Assembly (NCBI RefSeq): GCF_027359415.1
Contig: NZ_CP114780.1
Span: 186,001 to 250,000 of the forward strand
Source: Prochlorococcus marinus str. MIT 0918
GTDB taxonomy: Bacteria; Cyanobacteriota; Cyanobacteriia; PCC-6307; Cyanobiaceae
DNA length: 64,000 nt
Reading direction: 5' to 3'
Part shown: one piece after another, positions 1-9,504 of the stretch
Position numbering within the stretch: position 1 is the first letter of the stretch
Layout of the letters: each line of letters starts with the position of its first letter
Notes under the pieces: generated by a model
Database searches by the model: none
Told to the model about the DNA's origin: nothing
Seen by the model: the letters and a program-made list of their open reading frames with translations, nothing else
Made by a program: the position numbers and the translations under genes

Positions 1-1730
1 TTTAATAAGTCAAAATGATTGCCTACTTCAATAATAGATCCTTTATCTAAAACTACAATTTTATCTGCATTTTTTATAGTACTAAGCCTGTGAGCAATGA
101 CTATAGTGGTTCTATTCGATGTTATTTTGGATAGTGATCTTTGAATCGCTGCTTCTGTTTCATTGTCAACAGATGCAGTTGCTTCATCAAGTATCAAAAT
201 AGGAGCATTTTTAAGAATTGCCCTTGCCAGGGCTATTCGTTGACATTGTCCACCAGATAATTTTTGCCCTCTTTCTCCAACAAGAGTTTTATACTCTTGT
301 GGTAAATTCTCAATAAATTCTGCAGCTTCTGATAGTTTTGCAGCATGTTTAATTTGATTGAAAGATGCTTGAGTACTACCATAAGCAATGTTTTCTTCTA
401 TTGTTCCATGAAACAAATATATTTCTTGGCTTACCAGAGCTATAGATCTTCTTAAGTCAGAAAGATTATATTTATTTATAGCGATATTATCTAATTTTAT
501 TTCACCTGAGTCAATATCATAAAGTCTTAGGATTAATTTAACTAAACTACTTTTACCAGATCCTGTAGATCCTACAATTCCTACAGTTGTTCCAGCTTCT
601 ATATTTAAATTGAAATTATTAAGCAGATCAGACCTGTCGTTATATTTAAAATATACATTTTTAAAACTTATATTTCCTTTGATATTATTTGGGCTAATTC
701 TCATTGATCCTCCAGAAATTCTTATTGGCTTATCTATAAGATTTAGAACTCTATTTGCTGAGGCCATAGATCTTTGATATTCGTCAAGAACGTGCCCAAG
801 TGTTGTTAATGGCCATAGTAATCTTTGTGTGATGAATACAAGAAAACTATAAATTCCAACTTCTAAACTTCCTCTCCAGGCTTGAAACCCACCAACTAAT
901 AATATTGCAAGAAAAGCAAACAAAATTGCAAATCTAATTAAAGGTATAAATGCAGCAGATAATCTAATTGCTTGTTTATTGCTTTTTTGATATGCATGGC
1001 TATCTATACTGAGCCTTTGAAGTTCCCATGATTCAGTGGCAAAACTTTTAATTGTTAACATTCCTCCGAGGTTATTGCTTAAGCGGGCAGCTAAATCACC
1101 CGCTTTTTCTCTTACATCTTTATATTTAGGAGCGAGTCTTTTTTGAAATATTATTGATCCCCATAGAATTATTGGAATAGGTAAAAATGCAAGTAAGGCA
1201 ACACCTGGTGCTAAGAATGCCATTGCACTTCCAACTAATATAACAGTGACAAATAGTTGAAGTAATTGATTTGCTCCTTGATCAAAAAATCTTTCTAGTT
1301 GATTAATATCATCATTTAAAATAGCTAATAAACGCCCAGAGCTATCACTTTCAAAAAAAGACATTTCAAGATCTTGCAAATGATTATAAGCTTTGATTCT
1401 CAAATTGTGTTGCGTTGTTTGTGCCAAATTTCTCCATAATATGCCATATAGATATTCAAAAAATGATTCAGCTGTCCAAATAATAAAAGAAGCAATAGCA
1501 AGTGTAAATAATTGAGATGGAACTCCTTTAACCCCAATACTTGCAAGCCATGATGATTCTTCTCTTACTACTACATCAATTGATATACCTATTAGTACAG
1601 GTGGTGCTAGATCAAAAAGTTTATTAAATATTGAACAAGCTATTGCTAAATAGATAGTTGATTTTTGCTCAGACTGGCTTTTTAAAAGTCTAAGTAGTGA
1701 TTCACTTATCAAGTTGGTTTTTAAGATCAT
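1..1730 (-). CDS. ABC transporter, fused permease and ATPase (MsbA/HlyB-type exporter), 3' end cut by the window
   Basis: A half-transporter that would dimerise in a membrane and export a lipid, peptide or other hydrophobic substrate using ATP. The start is the ATG complementary to 1728-1730, opening MILKTNLISESLL. The first ~300 residues are a multi-helix membrane domain with the coupling-loop region LEMSFFESDSSGRL. The rest is an ATP-binding domain with Walker A (GSTGSGKSS), signature (LSGGQCQR), Walker B (ILILDEATAS) and the H-loop (IVIAHRLSTI). About 577 codons are visible and the last few are beyond position 1, so nearly the whole protein is present. The family is certain. The substrate cannot be read from the sequence, and MsbA-like lipid flipping is only one possibility. 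Confidence 0.93.
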   Translation of the reverse strand, partial: MILKTNLISESLLRLLKSQSEQKSTIYLAIACSIFNKLFDLAPPVLIGISIDVVVREESSWLASIGVKGVPSQLFTLAIASFIIWTAESFFEYLYGILWRNLAQTTQHNLRIKAYNHLQDLEMSFFESDSSGRLLAILNDDINQLERFFDQGANQLLQLFVTVILVGSAMAFLAPGVALLAFLPIPIILWGSIIFQKRLAPKYKDVREKAGDLAARLSNNLGGMLTIKSFATESWELQRLSIDSHAYQKSNKQAIRLSAAFIPLIRFAILFAFLAILLVGGFQAWRGSLEVGIYSFLVFITQRLLWPLTTLGHVLDEYQRSMASANRVLNLIDKPIRISGGSMRISPNNIKGNISFKNVYFKYNDRSDLLNNFNLNIEAGTTVGIVGSTGSGKSSLVKLILRLYDIDSGEIKLDNIAINKYNLSDLRRSIALVSQEIYLFHGTIEENIAYGSTQASFNQIKHAAKLSEAAEFIENLPQEYKTLVGERGQKLSGGQCQRIALARAILKNAPILILDEATASVDNETEAAIQRSLSKITSNRTTIVIAHRLSTIKNADKIVVLDKGSIIEVGNHFDLL

Positions 1731-1755
1731 ATTATTTGAAGATTTATGATTTTTC

Positions 1756-2049
1756 TTAAAGGTTATATTTTCTTGTAGCTTCGTCTTTACATATTACTTT
1801 CGCTTTATCTAATTTCTTACCGTTATTTATTCTATTAATAAAGCAATCACAAGTAAATTCTGCTGACCCTTTAGGAATATTTTTTTTGGCGTTCAATAAT
1901 TCTTGGTTGAATTCATATAAACATATACTTTTAATTAGCTTATTTATTTCTTGGCTAGAAGCTTGACTATAAAAGATATTTAGAAACATATTAGTGAGAA
2001 CAATAGTTAACTTAATTAGGTATGAAGTCTTATAATTCATTGATTTCAA
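1756..2049 (-). CDS. Small secreted hypothetical protein, 97 aa
   Basis: Not recognised as a named family. The N-terminus has a basic start and a hydrophobic stretch (YLIKLTIVLTNMFLNIFYSQA) ending in an AxS-like cleavage region, so export to the periplasm or thylakoid lumen is likely. The mature part is about 65 residues with three cysteines (one in KSICLY, two in the CDCF motif) and a fourth near the end (VICKDE). Disulphide bonding or a small bound cofactor is possible. It lies 25 nt upstream of the ABC exporter and 4 nt after the helicase stop, all on the minus strand, so it may be co-transcribed with either. The reading frame and signal peptide make it a believable gene; its function is unknown. 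Confidence 0.7.
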   Translation of the reverse strand: MKSMNYKTSYLIKLTIVLTNMFLNIFYSQASSQEINKLIKSICLYEFNQELLNAKKNIPKGSAEFTCDCFINRINNGKKLDKAKVICKDEATRKYNL

Positions 2050-2053
2050 TATT

Positions 2054-3871
2054 TTATTTATGACGGTTTATATTTAATTCTTTGTTCATAACTTTTACTT
2101 TTTTAAGGCTTTTAAAAATGTTGGTTGGCATACCTTTTGGTAGGTCTACAAAGCTATAGTTATCAAAAATCTGTATTCGTCCAATGAGCCGTCCATTTAT
2201 ACCTGCTTCATTAGCAATTGCACCAACTATATTACCTGGCTTTACCTTATCTCTATAACCAACTTCTACTCTGAACCTTTCTTTATCTCTATCTGTTGCT
2301 GAATGGTCAGATTCGTTTCTTCTACGATATTTACCTCGAACATCACGACGCTCTGAGCTTCGGCGGTGTCTTTCAGCTTGACTTATCCAGCTTTCATCAT
2401 CATTAATTAATAAGCTAGAGCCTCTATTTGAAAGTTGTATAGCTGCCAATGCAATATTTTGTGGAGTTATACTTAGCTCACTCTCTATTTCATTAACAAC
2501 AGTTTTTAGAAGATTAATTTCATTATCATCTTCATTAGAGAGAGTATCTTTTGTAGCTGTTTGTAATAGGTCATTTTTTATTCTCTGAATTCGAAATTTA
2601 TTAATTGTATCGTTATTAGGTATTTCCATTTTTTCAATATTTTGCCCAACAGCTCTTTCTAAATTACTGAGAAAGGACCTTTCTCGTGGGCTAATAAATA
2701 AAATGGCATTACCAGTTCTACCTGCTCTTCCTGTTCGACCTATGCGATGAACATATGCTTCGGAGTCAAAAGGCATGTCGTAATTTATAACTAGACCTAT
2801 CCGTTCTACATCTAGACCACGAGCAGCAACATCTGTTGCAACAAGAATATCTATTCCTCCTTGCCGTAGTCTTTCAACAGTTCTTTCTCTTAGGTTTTGT
2901 GGAACATCTCCATTTAATACGGCTACATTATGCTTTGAAGCCTCAAGACTTTCTGCTAGCTTGAGTGTTATAGCTTTTGTACGAGCGAAAATTATTACTC
3001 CTTCTCCCTGACTAAGCTCAAGAACCCTTTTTAATGCTTCTAATTTATAGCTATTTTGAATTGTTATATACCGTTGCCTAATTAGTTGAGATTCTTTTTT
3101 GCGTGATTTTATAGTTATTTCAGCTGGATCTTTCAAGTATCTTTTTGATAATCTTCTTATCTCAGGTGGCATAGTGGCAGAAAAGAAAACCATCTGACGC
3201 TCTTTTGGTAATTGTTCTAAAATCCACTCAATATCATCTATAAATCCCATTCTGAGCATTTCATCAGCTTCATCTAGAACAAGACACTGAAGTGTGGTTT
3301 GTCTAAAGGTTTCCTGACGGATATGATCCATTACTCGACCAGGAGTTCCTACAATGATTTCAACTCCTCTTTTTAGAGAATAGACTTGCGATCTAAAATC
3401 AGAACCTCCGTAGACGGCTAGAATTTTTATATTGGGATGCCCTTCTGCGTATGCTCGAAAAGACTCTGCAACTTGCATTGCAAGTTCCCGAGTAGGTGTT
3501 AATACTAAAACTTGAGGATGATGCTCTTTTTCATCAATTCTCTCAAGAAGTGGCAATGCAAATGCAGCTGTTTTCCCGGTGCCTGTTTGAGCTTGTCCGA
3601 GTAAATCTCTTCCAAGCATTAACTCTGGAATAGCTGCTTGTTGAATAGGAGTAGGTTCTTCATAACCTTTGTTTGCAAGTGTTTTTACAAGACCTTCGCT
3701 AAACCCAAAGTTATCAAAACCTTTTTGATTTATCGGCTCATCAGAAGATTTGGAATTTATTTCCAATTGAGTATTTATTTTAGGATCTGCTTCTTCTAAT
3801 GATTGACCATTGTTGGTATCTAGATCAGGAGAAGATGAAGTTAAAACCTCGTTTGATTTCTTTTTAGTCAT
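2054..3871 (-). CDS. deaD: DEAD-box ATP-dependent RNA helicase (DeaD/CsdA-like), 605 aa
   Basis: Unwinds RNA duplexes, probably in ribosome assembly or cold-stress RNA remodelling. After an N-terminal ~50-residue polar extension come the Q motif (GYEEPTPIQ), Walker A (AQTGTGKTAAF), the PTRELA motif, DEAD (LDEADEM), SAT (FFSATMP) and the helicase C motifs (ARGLDVERIG, HRIGRTGRAGR). The C-terminal third has an Arg-rich linker (RHRRSSERRDVRGKYRRR) and a DbpA/CsdA-type RNA-binding fold (GAIANEAGINGRLIGRIQIFDNYSFVDLP). The length fits the DeaD class rather than short RhlE forms. Cyanobacterial members include cold- and redox-responsive CrhR, but direct orthology is not claimed. The 150-nt leader has a very strong Shine-Dalgarno sequence well upstream of the ATG, described separately. 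Confidence 0.95.
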   Translation of the reverse strand: MTKKKSNEVLTSSSPDLDTNNGQSLEEADPKINTQLEINSKSSDEPINQKGFDNFGFSEGLVKTLANKGYEEPTPIQQAAIPELMLGRDLLGQAQTGTGKTAAFALPLLERIDEKEHHPQVLVLTPTRELAMQVAESFRAYAEGHPNIKILAVYGGSDFRSQVYSLKRGVEIIVGTPGRVMDHIRQETFRQTTLQCLVLDEADEMLRMGFIDDIEWILEQLPKERQMVFFSATMPPEIRRLSKRYLKDPAEITIKSRKKESQLIRQRYITIQNSYKLEALKRVLELSQGEGVIIFARTKAITLKLAESLEASKHNVAVLNGDVPQNLRERTVERLRQGGIDILVATDVAARGLDVERIGLVINYDMPFDSEAYVHRIGRTGRAGRTGNAILFISPRERSFLSNLERAVGQNIEKMEIPNNDTINKFRIQRIKNDLLQTATKDTLSNEDDNEINLLKTVVNEIESELSITPQNIALAAIQLSNRGSSLLINDDESWISQAERHRRSSERRDVRGKYRRRNESDHSATDRDKERFRVEVGYRDKVKPGNIVGAIANEAGINGRLIGRIQIFDNYSFVDLPKGMPTNIFKSLKKVKVMNKELNINRHK

Positions 3872-3927
3872 TAATAAAGATTGGACACCTGATAACCCTT
3901 GAAAATTTCAGGCAGACAACCTCCTTT
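3871..3927 (-). promoter_or_regulatory. Possible leader peptide with perfect Shine-Dalgarno upstream of the DEAD-box helicase
   Basis: Read on the minus strand, AAAGGAGG (complement of 3920-3927) matches the full anti-Shine-Dalgarno end of 16S rRNA but lies about 50 nt before the helicase ATG, too far to serve it. Four nt downstream is a CTG (3915-3913) that opens a 14-codon frame, LPEIFKGYQVSNLY. Its TAA overlaps the helicase ATG by one base (TAATG), the usual geometry for translational coupling. The frame has no ATG, GTG or TTG before the internal GTG at QV. Whether the peptide is made is unproven; the site could instead be a ribosome standby site. Confidence 0.35.
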
Positions 3928-4010
3928 CGGTATTAACCGTGCTTTGTTGACTCGCCTTTAAAAAGGGGGACTCCTTAATCTATCATTTGACGCGTCAGAT
4001 ACTTCGTTTT

Positions 4011-4020
4011 TATTATGATA
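4011..4020 (-). promoter_or_regulatory. Candidate -10 element for the DEAD-box helicase transcript
   Basis: Between the recD stop and the helicase leader, the minus strand reads TATCATAATA, which contains a TATAAT-like hexamer. Transcription from here would give a leader of roughly 130 nt before the helicase ATG. No clear -35 is visible. It is a weak call by eye. Confidence 0.3.
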
Positions 4021-4024
4021 TGTT

Positions 4025-5710
4025 CTATTGATTTTGAAATGGAATTGCTAAGTCAAGCTTGCTTTTTGCCCTTGTAATTGCGGTGTAAATTAACCTTTTA
4101 GCATAATCTTCATCGTACTTTGATTGATTATCAAGAAACATACTCTCGAATGCATCTGGCCAAAGGCAAATTACATGATTAGCTTCGCTACCTTGAGATT
4201 TATGTATTGTTATTGCAATGGCGGGATCGATTTTTTTAAGCCTTATTGGGTGAACTAATTGTATTCCTAATTCATTATCACTTAAGTTTACTTTAAATAA
4301 TATTCTTTTAAATTCTCCTTCGCCAAGTATTATTCCCACATCTCCATTTGAAAGGTTTAATTCAGGTTGATTTTCCCCACATATTACTGGTGTACTTTGT
4401 GGCCAATTATTAATGCCTCCATCTAATTTACTCCCTAAAATTAGTTTGTTTATATGATCTACACTCCATAAACCGTATCTTCTTGGACAAAGTACTATTA
4501 ACTCTTCAAGAGAATTAATCAATTTATTTATAGAATGGATTTTATTTAAATGCATGGAATCGAAATCATTGAGGTCTATTTGGTTAGATAATTCGGATAA
4601 TTTTTGTTGATGTTGTGTTATTATTTTAAGAATAGAAGAAGGTATATTATCTATAGTCGATGAACTTATTCTGAGTTTTGTTGAGGTAGGTATATCTGAA
4701 AGCTTTGAAAAGAAAAAACGTAGTGATTTTGTACGAACAATACTTGCTAAATCTGCTAGTTCTTCTTTGTTGCGATATAGTTTTTCTAAATGGATAGCAC
4801 TAGTACCAAATTTAGTACGTACGTCTTTGCATTGCAATTCTTGCCAGATCGCACCACTACCTATAGGTGGTAATTGGTCTGGATCACCAACAAGAATTAA
4901 TTGACTCATTTTAGGGAGTGCGTTTAAAACAGCCTGCATTAAGGGAATGTCTACCATAGACATCTCATCTATAATTAGGATGTCAAGAGGTAATAGATTT
5001 GATTTGTTTCTTAGAAAACTACTCTCAGTTGCTTTTAGCCACCTATGTAAGGTTAAGCAAGGAAAACCTAATAATATATCCTTGTATATACCATCGACAT
5101 TATCAATAGATTTTTTAATAGTTTCCTCTAAACGCCTTGCTGCTTTACCTGTTGGTGCGGCAAGACCAATACAAAGATTTTTGTTAATTGAAATTGCATT
5201 CATTATCATTTGTACTATTGTTGTTGTTTTTCCTGTTCCTGGACCACCACTAAGCAGAATTACATTGTGATTGCTAATAGCATTCACTGCAAATTGTTGT
5301 TCTGAATTAAGATGAGAAATAGGTATTAATGTTTCTGAACCCGAGTAAAATTCATCTGGCTTTTGTTGTGATTTATAAATTAAAGTATCTAATATATCAT
5401 TCATTTCTTCATGCCAACGTCTAAAATATAGGCGATTTTCAGTTAAAATTACTGGAGAGTCATTCCCTTTTAGCCAACCGCTAGCAGTTAGTTCTTTAAT
5501 ATGCTCTGTAGGCCATCCATTGCCCAAAAATTTTGTAAGAGGATATTGTTTGTCAACTCTTATATAAATATTACCCTTTGATAATGCTTCCATTAATAAT
5601 GAGATAATGTCTTTAAGATGACTATAACTATTAGTCGTTGGAAAATTCTTTATCAGTGTTTTAAATAATTCCGACTTTAAGTTATGTTGGAGTTTTTCGT
5701 TGTTATTCAT
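4025..5710 (-). CDS. recD: Exodeoxyribonuclease V alpha subunit RecD, 561 aa
   Basis: The fast 5'-3' helicase motor of RecBCD, which processes double-strand DNA ends for RecA-mediated repair. After an N-terminal domain of ~130 residues comes Walker A (LSGGPGTGKTTT), then Walker B (LIIDEMSMVD), the VGDPDQLPPIG motif and the C-terminal UvrD/RecD2 motif (ITIHKSQGSE), ending with a RLIYTAITRAK helicase signature. The length is slightly shorter than the ~600 aa E. coli subunit. The ATG overlaps the recB stop in an ATGA arrangement (5707-5710), so translation is coupled to recB. It is the last gene of the pdxJ-recC-methyltransferase-recB-recD series. Confidence 0.95.
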   Translation of the reverse strand: MNNNEKLQHNLKSELFKTLIKNFPTTNSYSHLKDIISLLMEALSKGNIYIRVDKQYPLTKFLGNGWPTEHIKELTASGWLKGNDSPVILTENRLYFRRWHEEMNDILDTLIYKSQQKPDEFYSGSETLIPISHLNSEQQFAVNAISNHNVILLSGGPGTGKTTTIVQMIMNAISINKNLCIGLAAPTGKAARRLEETIKKSIDNVDGIYKDILLGFPCLTLHRWLKATESSFLRNKSNLLPLDILIIDEMSMVDIPLMQAVLNALPKMSQLILVGDPDQLPPIGSGAIWQELQCKDVRTKFGTSAIHLEKLYRNKEELADLASIVRTKSLRFFFSKLSDIPTSTKLRISSSTIDNIPSSILKIITQHQQKLSELSNQIDLNDFDSMHLNKIHSINKLINSLEELIVLCPRRYGLWSVDHINKLILGSKLDGGINNWPQSTPVICGENQPELNLSNGDVGIILGEGEFKRILFKVNLSDNELGIQLVHPIRLKKIDPAIAITIHKSQGSEANHVICLWPDAFESMFLDNQSKYDEDYAKRLIYTAITRAKSKLDLAIPFQNQ

Positions 5711-8700
5711 TTCTTATTACCTGAAGTAAGTAAATCATCTAATTTTATGACACGATTAATTGGAGCCTTTTCAACGAGTACCCCAGGGGTTATAGTTTCT
5801 AATGTTTTATTGTCAATTTCATTAGGGTCTGGGACTCCTCTAAGAAAAAAATATATATATCCCCCTAAATGCTTTTTAGGATTGTAATTATCTAATCTCC
5901 AAAGTAGATACCTATGTAGAGCCACAAGGTACAGATGCGCTTGAAGAGGGTAGTGATGGAGATGCATTTGTTCTTCCATTGATTTTCCTAAGTAGTTGCT
6001 GGGATTGCAATTGTTTCCAGAGTTGTCGTTTGAACTCTCTCCTATCCAATTACTCTTCCAATCAACAACCCACCATTTAGCTTCATTAATATTTTTAGAA
6101 TCTATAAAAATAAGATCTATAGAACCAGTTAAAAATCCTTTACTGAAAATGTTTAAATCACCAAGTGACTTAGCATATGATTCACCAAAACGTGCACTAG
6201 GATCTATATTAAATGCATGAGATATATCCTTTGACTGAACTGGATTGCCATCTATTGACATTGACAGATCAAACCTAAGTTCATGAATACGTTGATTATC
6301 ATTGAGTTCATTTAATTTAAGTTTCCCTAATTCTCCTCCTAGAGGAATATTAATAATTCTGTTTAGAGCAATTTGAACATTAGAAAGCATTTGCATATCT
6401 ATTCCACTTTTATTTAACTCTTCTTCAATTAAAAGTGTGTTTTTATGATCTGTTGCAAGGGCTGTAAAATCTAATCTTTCCAAGATTTTATGTAGACAAT
6501 CACCAGCAATAGGACCACGTGGAAAATCTTGTAGTGGGCTTTTCTGGTAGTGGTTATTCAAACTATTAGATTCTAATTTGTCGGTGAAAATCTTTGTAGT
6601 GATTGGCTGTTCCTGCTCAATGTCTTTTCCTGTTTCGATGATTTGTAGGTTTGGATAATAATTCTGTCCATTTTTCTTTGTTGAAACCCATGATGAGTAA
6701 CTATATCTGCCCCAGCTTTTGTCTAGTGATCGCTTGGGAGTTGGACCAGTCTCTAGTCGTATATTAGTTTCTTTAAACGGTTTCCATATTTGTGGTTTAA
6801 TTGCCTGATTTAGATTGTTAATTATTAAAAATTTGTTTTTGTTACTAACCCATTTCTGCATCGTTTCGTTATTTAGTTCTTTTATGTTGTAGTTGTCTGA
6901 AGTTAAGCCAAAGAGTAGGTATGTAAGAGGGTTTTTCTCTTGTCCTTTCGCCATACTCCAAATTACAATTAGCTCCTCTTTAGCACGAGTCATAGCAACA
7001 TATGCGAGCCTTTCTGACTCTTCTATTGATTCATTTATTGCATTTTCTAAAATATGTTTTCCTTCTCCCCATCCTGGAGTGAGAGAAAAAAACCATGAAT
7101 TATTTTTCTTTAGCCTCCATAACGGACCTTTAGGTATAGGAGGAGATTGCCAAAGATAAGGACATAAAACGATTTTATATTCAAGGCCTTTGCTTCTGTG
7201 TATTGTTATTATATTTATTGCATTTTCTTCAAGATCACTGTTGGACTTACGGCTTTCAGGAGTTGGAGATATTGGTTGAGATCTTTGTTGCCTTAACCAT
7301 CTTGATGCACTTTTAGCCTCTAGCTTTTGTGTGTGAATAGCTTCTTGTACTAATTCTGCACATTGTTGAAGGTCACTAAATAACCTACCTCTTTTTGAAA
7401 GACTAGCGATGTTTTTGCTTCCTAATAGTTCAGATAAACATCCTAAAAGACCAATATTCTTTAGCTCTTGTGACCATTCAATGCATTTTAAACTTAATTG
7501 ATTAATATCATCATTATTTTCTGCATCTTTAAGCTTTTGTATGTTCCATTGCATTAAAGGGGAACAAGTAAGAAGCCTAATACTGTTAGTTTGAGTAGGC
7601 ATTGCTAGGCAATCCAGGAATATCTGTAGATATTTAGCCGCTTGTGTATGAAAAACATCGCCTTGATTTAATAATCGACTTGCAAAGTTGGCTAGACTTA
7701 ATTTAGCTCTAATTTTTTCTGCTTGTTCGTGACGATGTACAAGTATGCAGATATCGTTAAGACAAATTTCGTTGTTATATGTCTGAAGGACTTCAAATAT
7801 AGAGTTGACTACAACATCTGGAATATATTCTTCTACTTGAGACTTTGTTGGTAAATGAGTATTCTCAATGTTTGTTCGAGCATATGATTTATCAACATTA
7901 ATAATTTTAATAGGTGTTGTCTTTGCTATTGATGATTGATTTGAATTTGTTGAAGAAGATGATAGAGAAGGAACTGCTAAGCATGAATATTTTAGACCTG
8001 GACTCATCAAAGTATTAAGACCTTGAATTAGATCTGAGGAGGCTCTGAAATTAGTTAAAAGTGAGTCGATTCTATCGACGTCTTTTCTGGCTTTTAAGTA
8101 AGTTGAAAGATCACCTCCACGAAATTTATATATCGATTGCTTGGGATCTCCTACCATTAAGAGATAATGACTATCACTATGATTAAATGCTTGATTGATA
8201 ATTCTCCATTGAATAGGGTCAGTATCTTGAAACTCATCTACTAAAATAACCTTATATTTTTGACGTAATTTTTCTAATAAAGGTTTGGATGAAACTTTCT
8301 CTGAAATGTTTGTTCCAGGGTCCAACGATCTAAGTTGATCTCCATAACTTACAAAACCTTTTTCAGTTTTTCGCTTTTGTAATTCTAATTTTGCCCATTT
8401 TAGTGCATGTATCCAAGTCATTTCTGCAGGTCTATCCCACAAATTTGCAATACAAGTTTGTAATTTTGGTAATAAGAGTGAGGAGGTATTGATATGATTT
8501 GCTTTTTCTATTTCATATATTTTAATGGGGTGAAAATAATCTTTTAATAAATTATTGCTCCTTATATTGTAGTAATTCGGAAGTACTCTCATATTAGTCT
8601 CCAATCCTGAAGCACTAAAAGTGTTAATCCAAGATGTTAATTCTAAGGCTCTTTTTTTTCTCGGCTTTTGTGAAAATGGCTTTATGTTATCTACTCCCAT

Positions 8701-9501
8701 TCCCTTCCATATCCTTGCTTGCTTTATTAGCTCCTCTTCCAGAGTGAAACCATCTTTCTCCCATTGATTTGTAAAATCATCCCAGTAATGTTCTAACCAT
8801 TTATTAAATTGATTATGAAGTGGAAGTGAGAAATCAATTGCTTCTTCACTTACATCAAAATTAATTGAGGGGTCGTTGTCAATCTTAATTAGTGTATTTA
8901 TTAGAGTATCTATTGATAAACCAGCAGCTTGCAAACCCTTTAAATCCATAAGAGGAAGCTTTAAGATATATTCTCGCCAATATTCGTGAATTATTTCAAT
9001 AATTAAGTTAGTATTTTCTTCTTCAGAGAGTAATTGTGGTTGAATATGACTACCTGTTTTAATTGCTTCTTGTCTAAGACTTTTACTACAAAAACTATGA
9101 ATTGTTGTTATATCTGCATAATCTATACTTTCTAATGCTTCTAAAAGACGACTTGACCAATCAAATATTATTTTTTCATCAGTCACATTATTTTCCAGCC
9201 ATTTGGAAAGTACTTGATCTGTTAGAAAACCATCTACTTGTTTGTGGATGCTCTCCAGTCCATTTAGAGCAGATATTAACCTTGTACATATTTTGTTTTT
9301 TAACTCTGAGGCTGTTGCTTTTGTAAAACTAATTACGAGCATATCATTTATTGAATATTCCTTTTCTGTTAATAGCCTTAAAACAATATGTGCTAATGAA
9401 AATGTTTTACCAGTTCCAGCACTTGCTTCTATAAGCCTGATGCCTGGTTCAAGAGGATAATTATTCGGATCAAAGATAAATTGGAGTTCTTTCTTATTCA
9501 T
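5707..9501 (-). CDS. recB: Exodeoxyribonuclease V beta subunit RecB, 1264 aa
   Basis: The 3'-5' helicase and nuclease subunit of RecBCD. Walker A (IEASAGTGKTFSLAH) is near residue 30 and Walker B/motif II (KVILVDEFQDTDPIQW) near residue 420, followed by VGDPKQSIYKFRGGD. The late helicase motifs are ITIHRSKGLEY and RLAYVAMTRAKEEL. The C-terminal nuclease domain keeps GSIDLIF and VDWKSNWIG, the Asp/Lys residues of the RecB nuclease core, so it looks active. Length is close to, and slightly above, that of E. coli RecB. The gene begins 3 nt after a small membrane methyltransferase gene and overlaps recD by 4 nt. Confidence 0.96.
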   Translation of the reverse strand: MNKKELQFIFDPNNYPLEPGIRLIEASAGTGKTFSLAHIVLRLLTEKEYSINDMLVISFTKATASELKNKICTRLISALNGLESIHKQVDGFLTDQVLSKWLENNVTDEKIIFDWSSRLLEALESIDYADITTIHSFCSKSLRQEAIKTGSHIQPQLLSEEENTNLIIEIIHEYWREYILKLPLMDLKGLQAAGLSIDTLINTLIKIDNDPSINFDVSEEAIDFSLPLHNQFNKWLEHYWDDFTNQWEKDGFTLEEELIKQARIWKGMGVDNIKPFSQKPRKKRALELTSWINTFSASGLETNMRVLPNYYNIRSNNLLKDYFHPIKIYEIEKANHINTSSLLLPKLQTCIANLWDRPAEMTWIHALKWAKLELQKRKTEKGFVSYGDQLRSLDPGTNISEKVSSKPLLEKLRQKYKVILVDEFQDTDPIQWRIINQAFNHSDSHYLLMVGDPKQSIYKFRGGDLSTYLKARKDVDRIDSLLTNFRASSDLIQGLNTLMSPGLKYSCLAVPSLSSSSTNSNQSSIAKTTPIKIINVDKSYARTNIENTHLPTKSQVEEYIPDVVVNSIFEVLQTYNNEICLNDICILVHRHEQAEKIRAKLSLANFASRLLNQGDVFHTQAAKYLQIFLDCLAMPTQTNSIRLLTCSPLMQWNIQKLKDAENNDDINQLSLKCIEWSQELKNIGLLGCLSELLGSKNIASLSKRGRLFSDLQQCAELVQEAIHTQKLEAKSASRWLRQQRSQPISPTPESRKSNSDLEENAINIITIHRSKGLEYKIVLCPYLWQSPPIPKGPLWRLKKNNSWFFSLTPGWGEGKHILENAINESIEESERLAYVAMTRAKEELIVIWSMAKGQEKNPLTYLLFGLTSDNYNIKELNNETMQKWVSNKNKFLIINNLNQAIKPQIWKPFKETNIRLETGPTPKRSLDKSWGRYSYSSWVSTKKNGQNYYPNLQIIETGKDIEQEQPITTKIFTDKLESNSLNNHYQKSPLQDFPRGPIAGDCLHKILERLDFTALATDHKNTLLIEEELNKSGIDMQMLSNVQIALNRIINIPLGGELGKLKLNELNDNQRIHELRFDLSMSIDGNPVQSKDISHAFNIDPSARFGESYAKSLGDLNIFSKGFLTGSIDLIFIDSKNINEAKWWVVDWKSNWIGESSNDNSGNNCNPSNYLGKSMEEQMHLHHYPLQAHLYLVALHRYLLWRLDNYNPKKHLGGYIYFFLRGVPDPNEIDNKTLETITPGVLVEKAPINRVIKLDDLLTSGNKK

Positions 9502-9504
9502 ATT

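Noticed and set aside
4947-5270. Plus-strand frame of 107 codons inside recD
   Set aside because: It is antisense to conserved RecD motifs, its translation is unlike any family, and recD is clearly the coding strand.
8059-8110. Concern that recB or recC may be broken
   Set aside because: All helicase and nuclease motifs are in frame with normal lengths, so both are complete.
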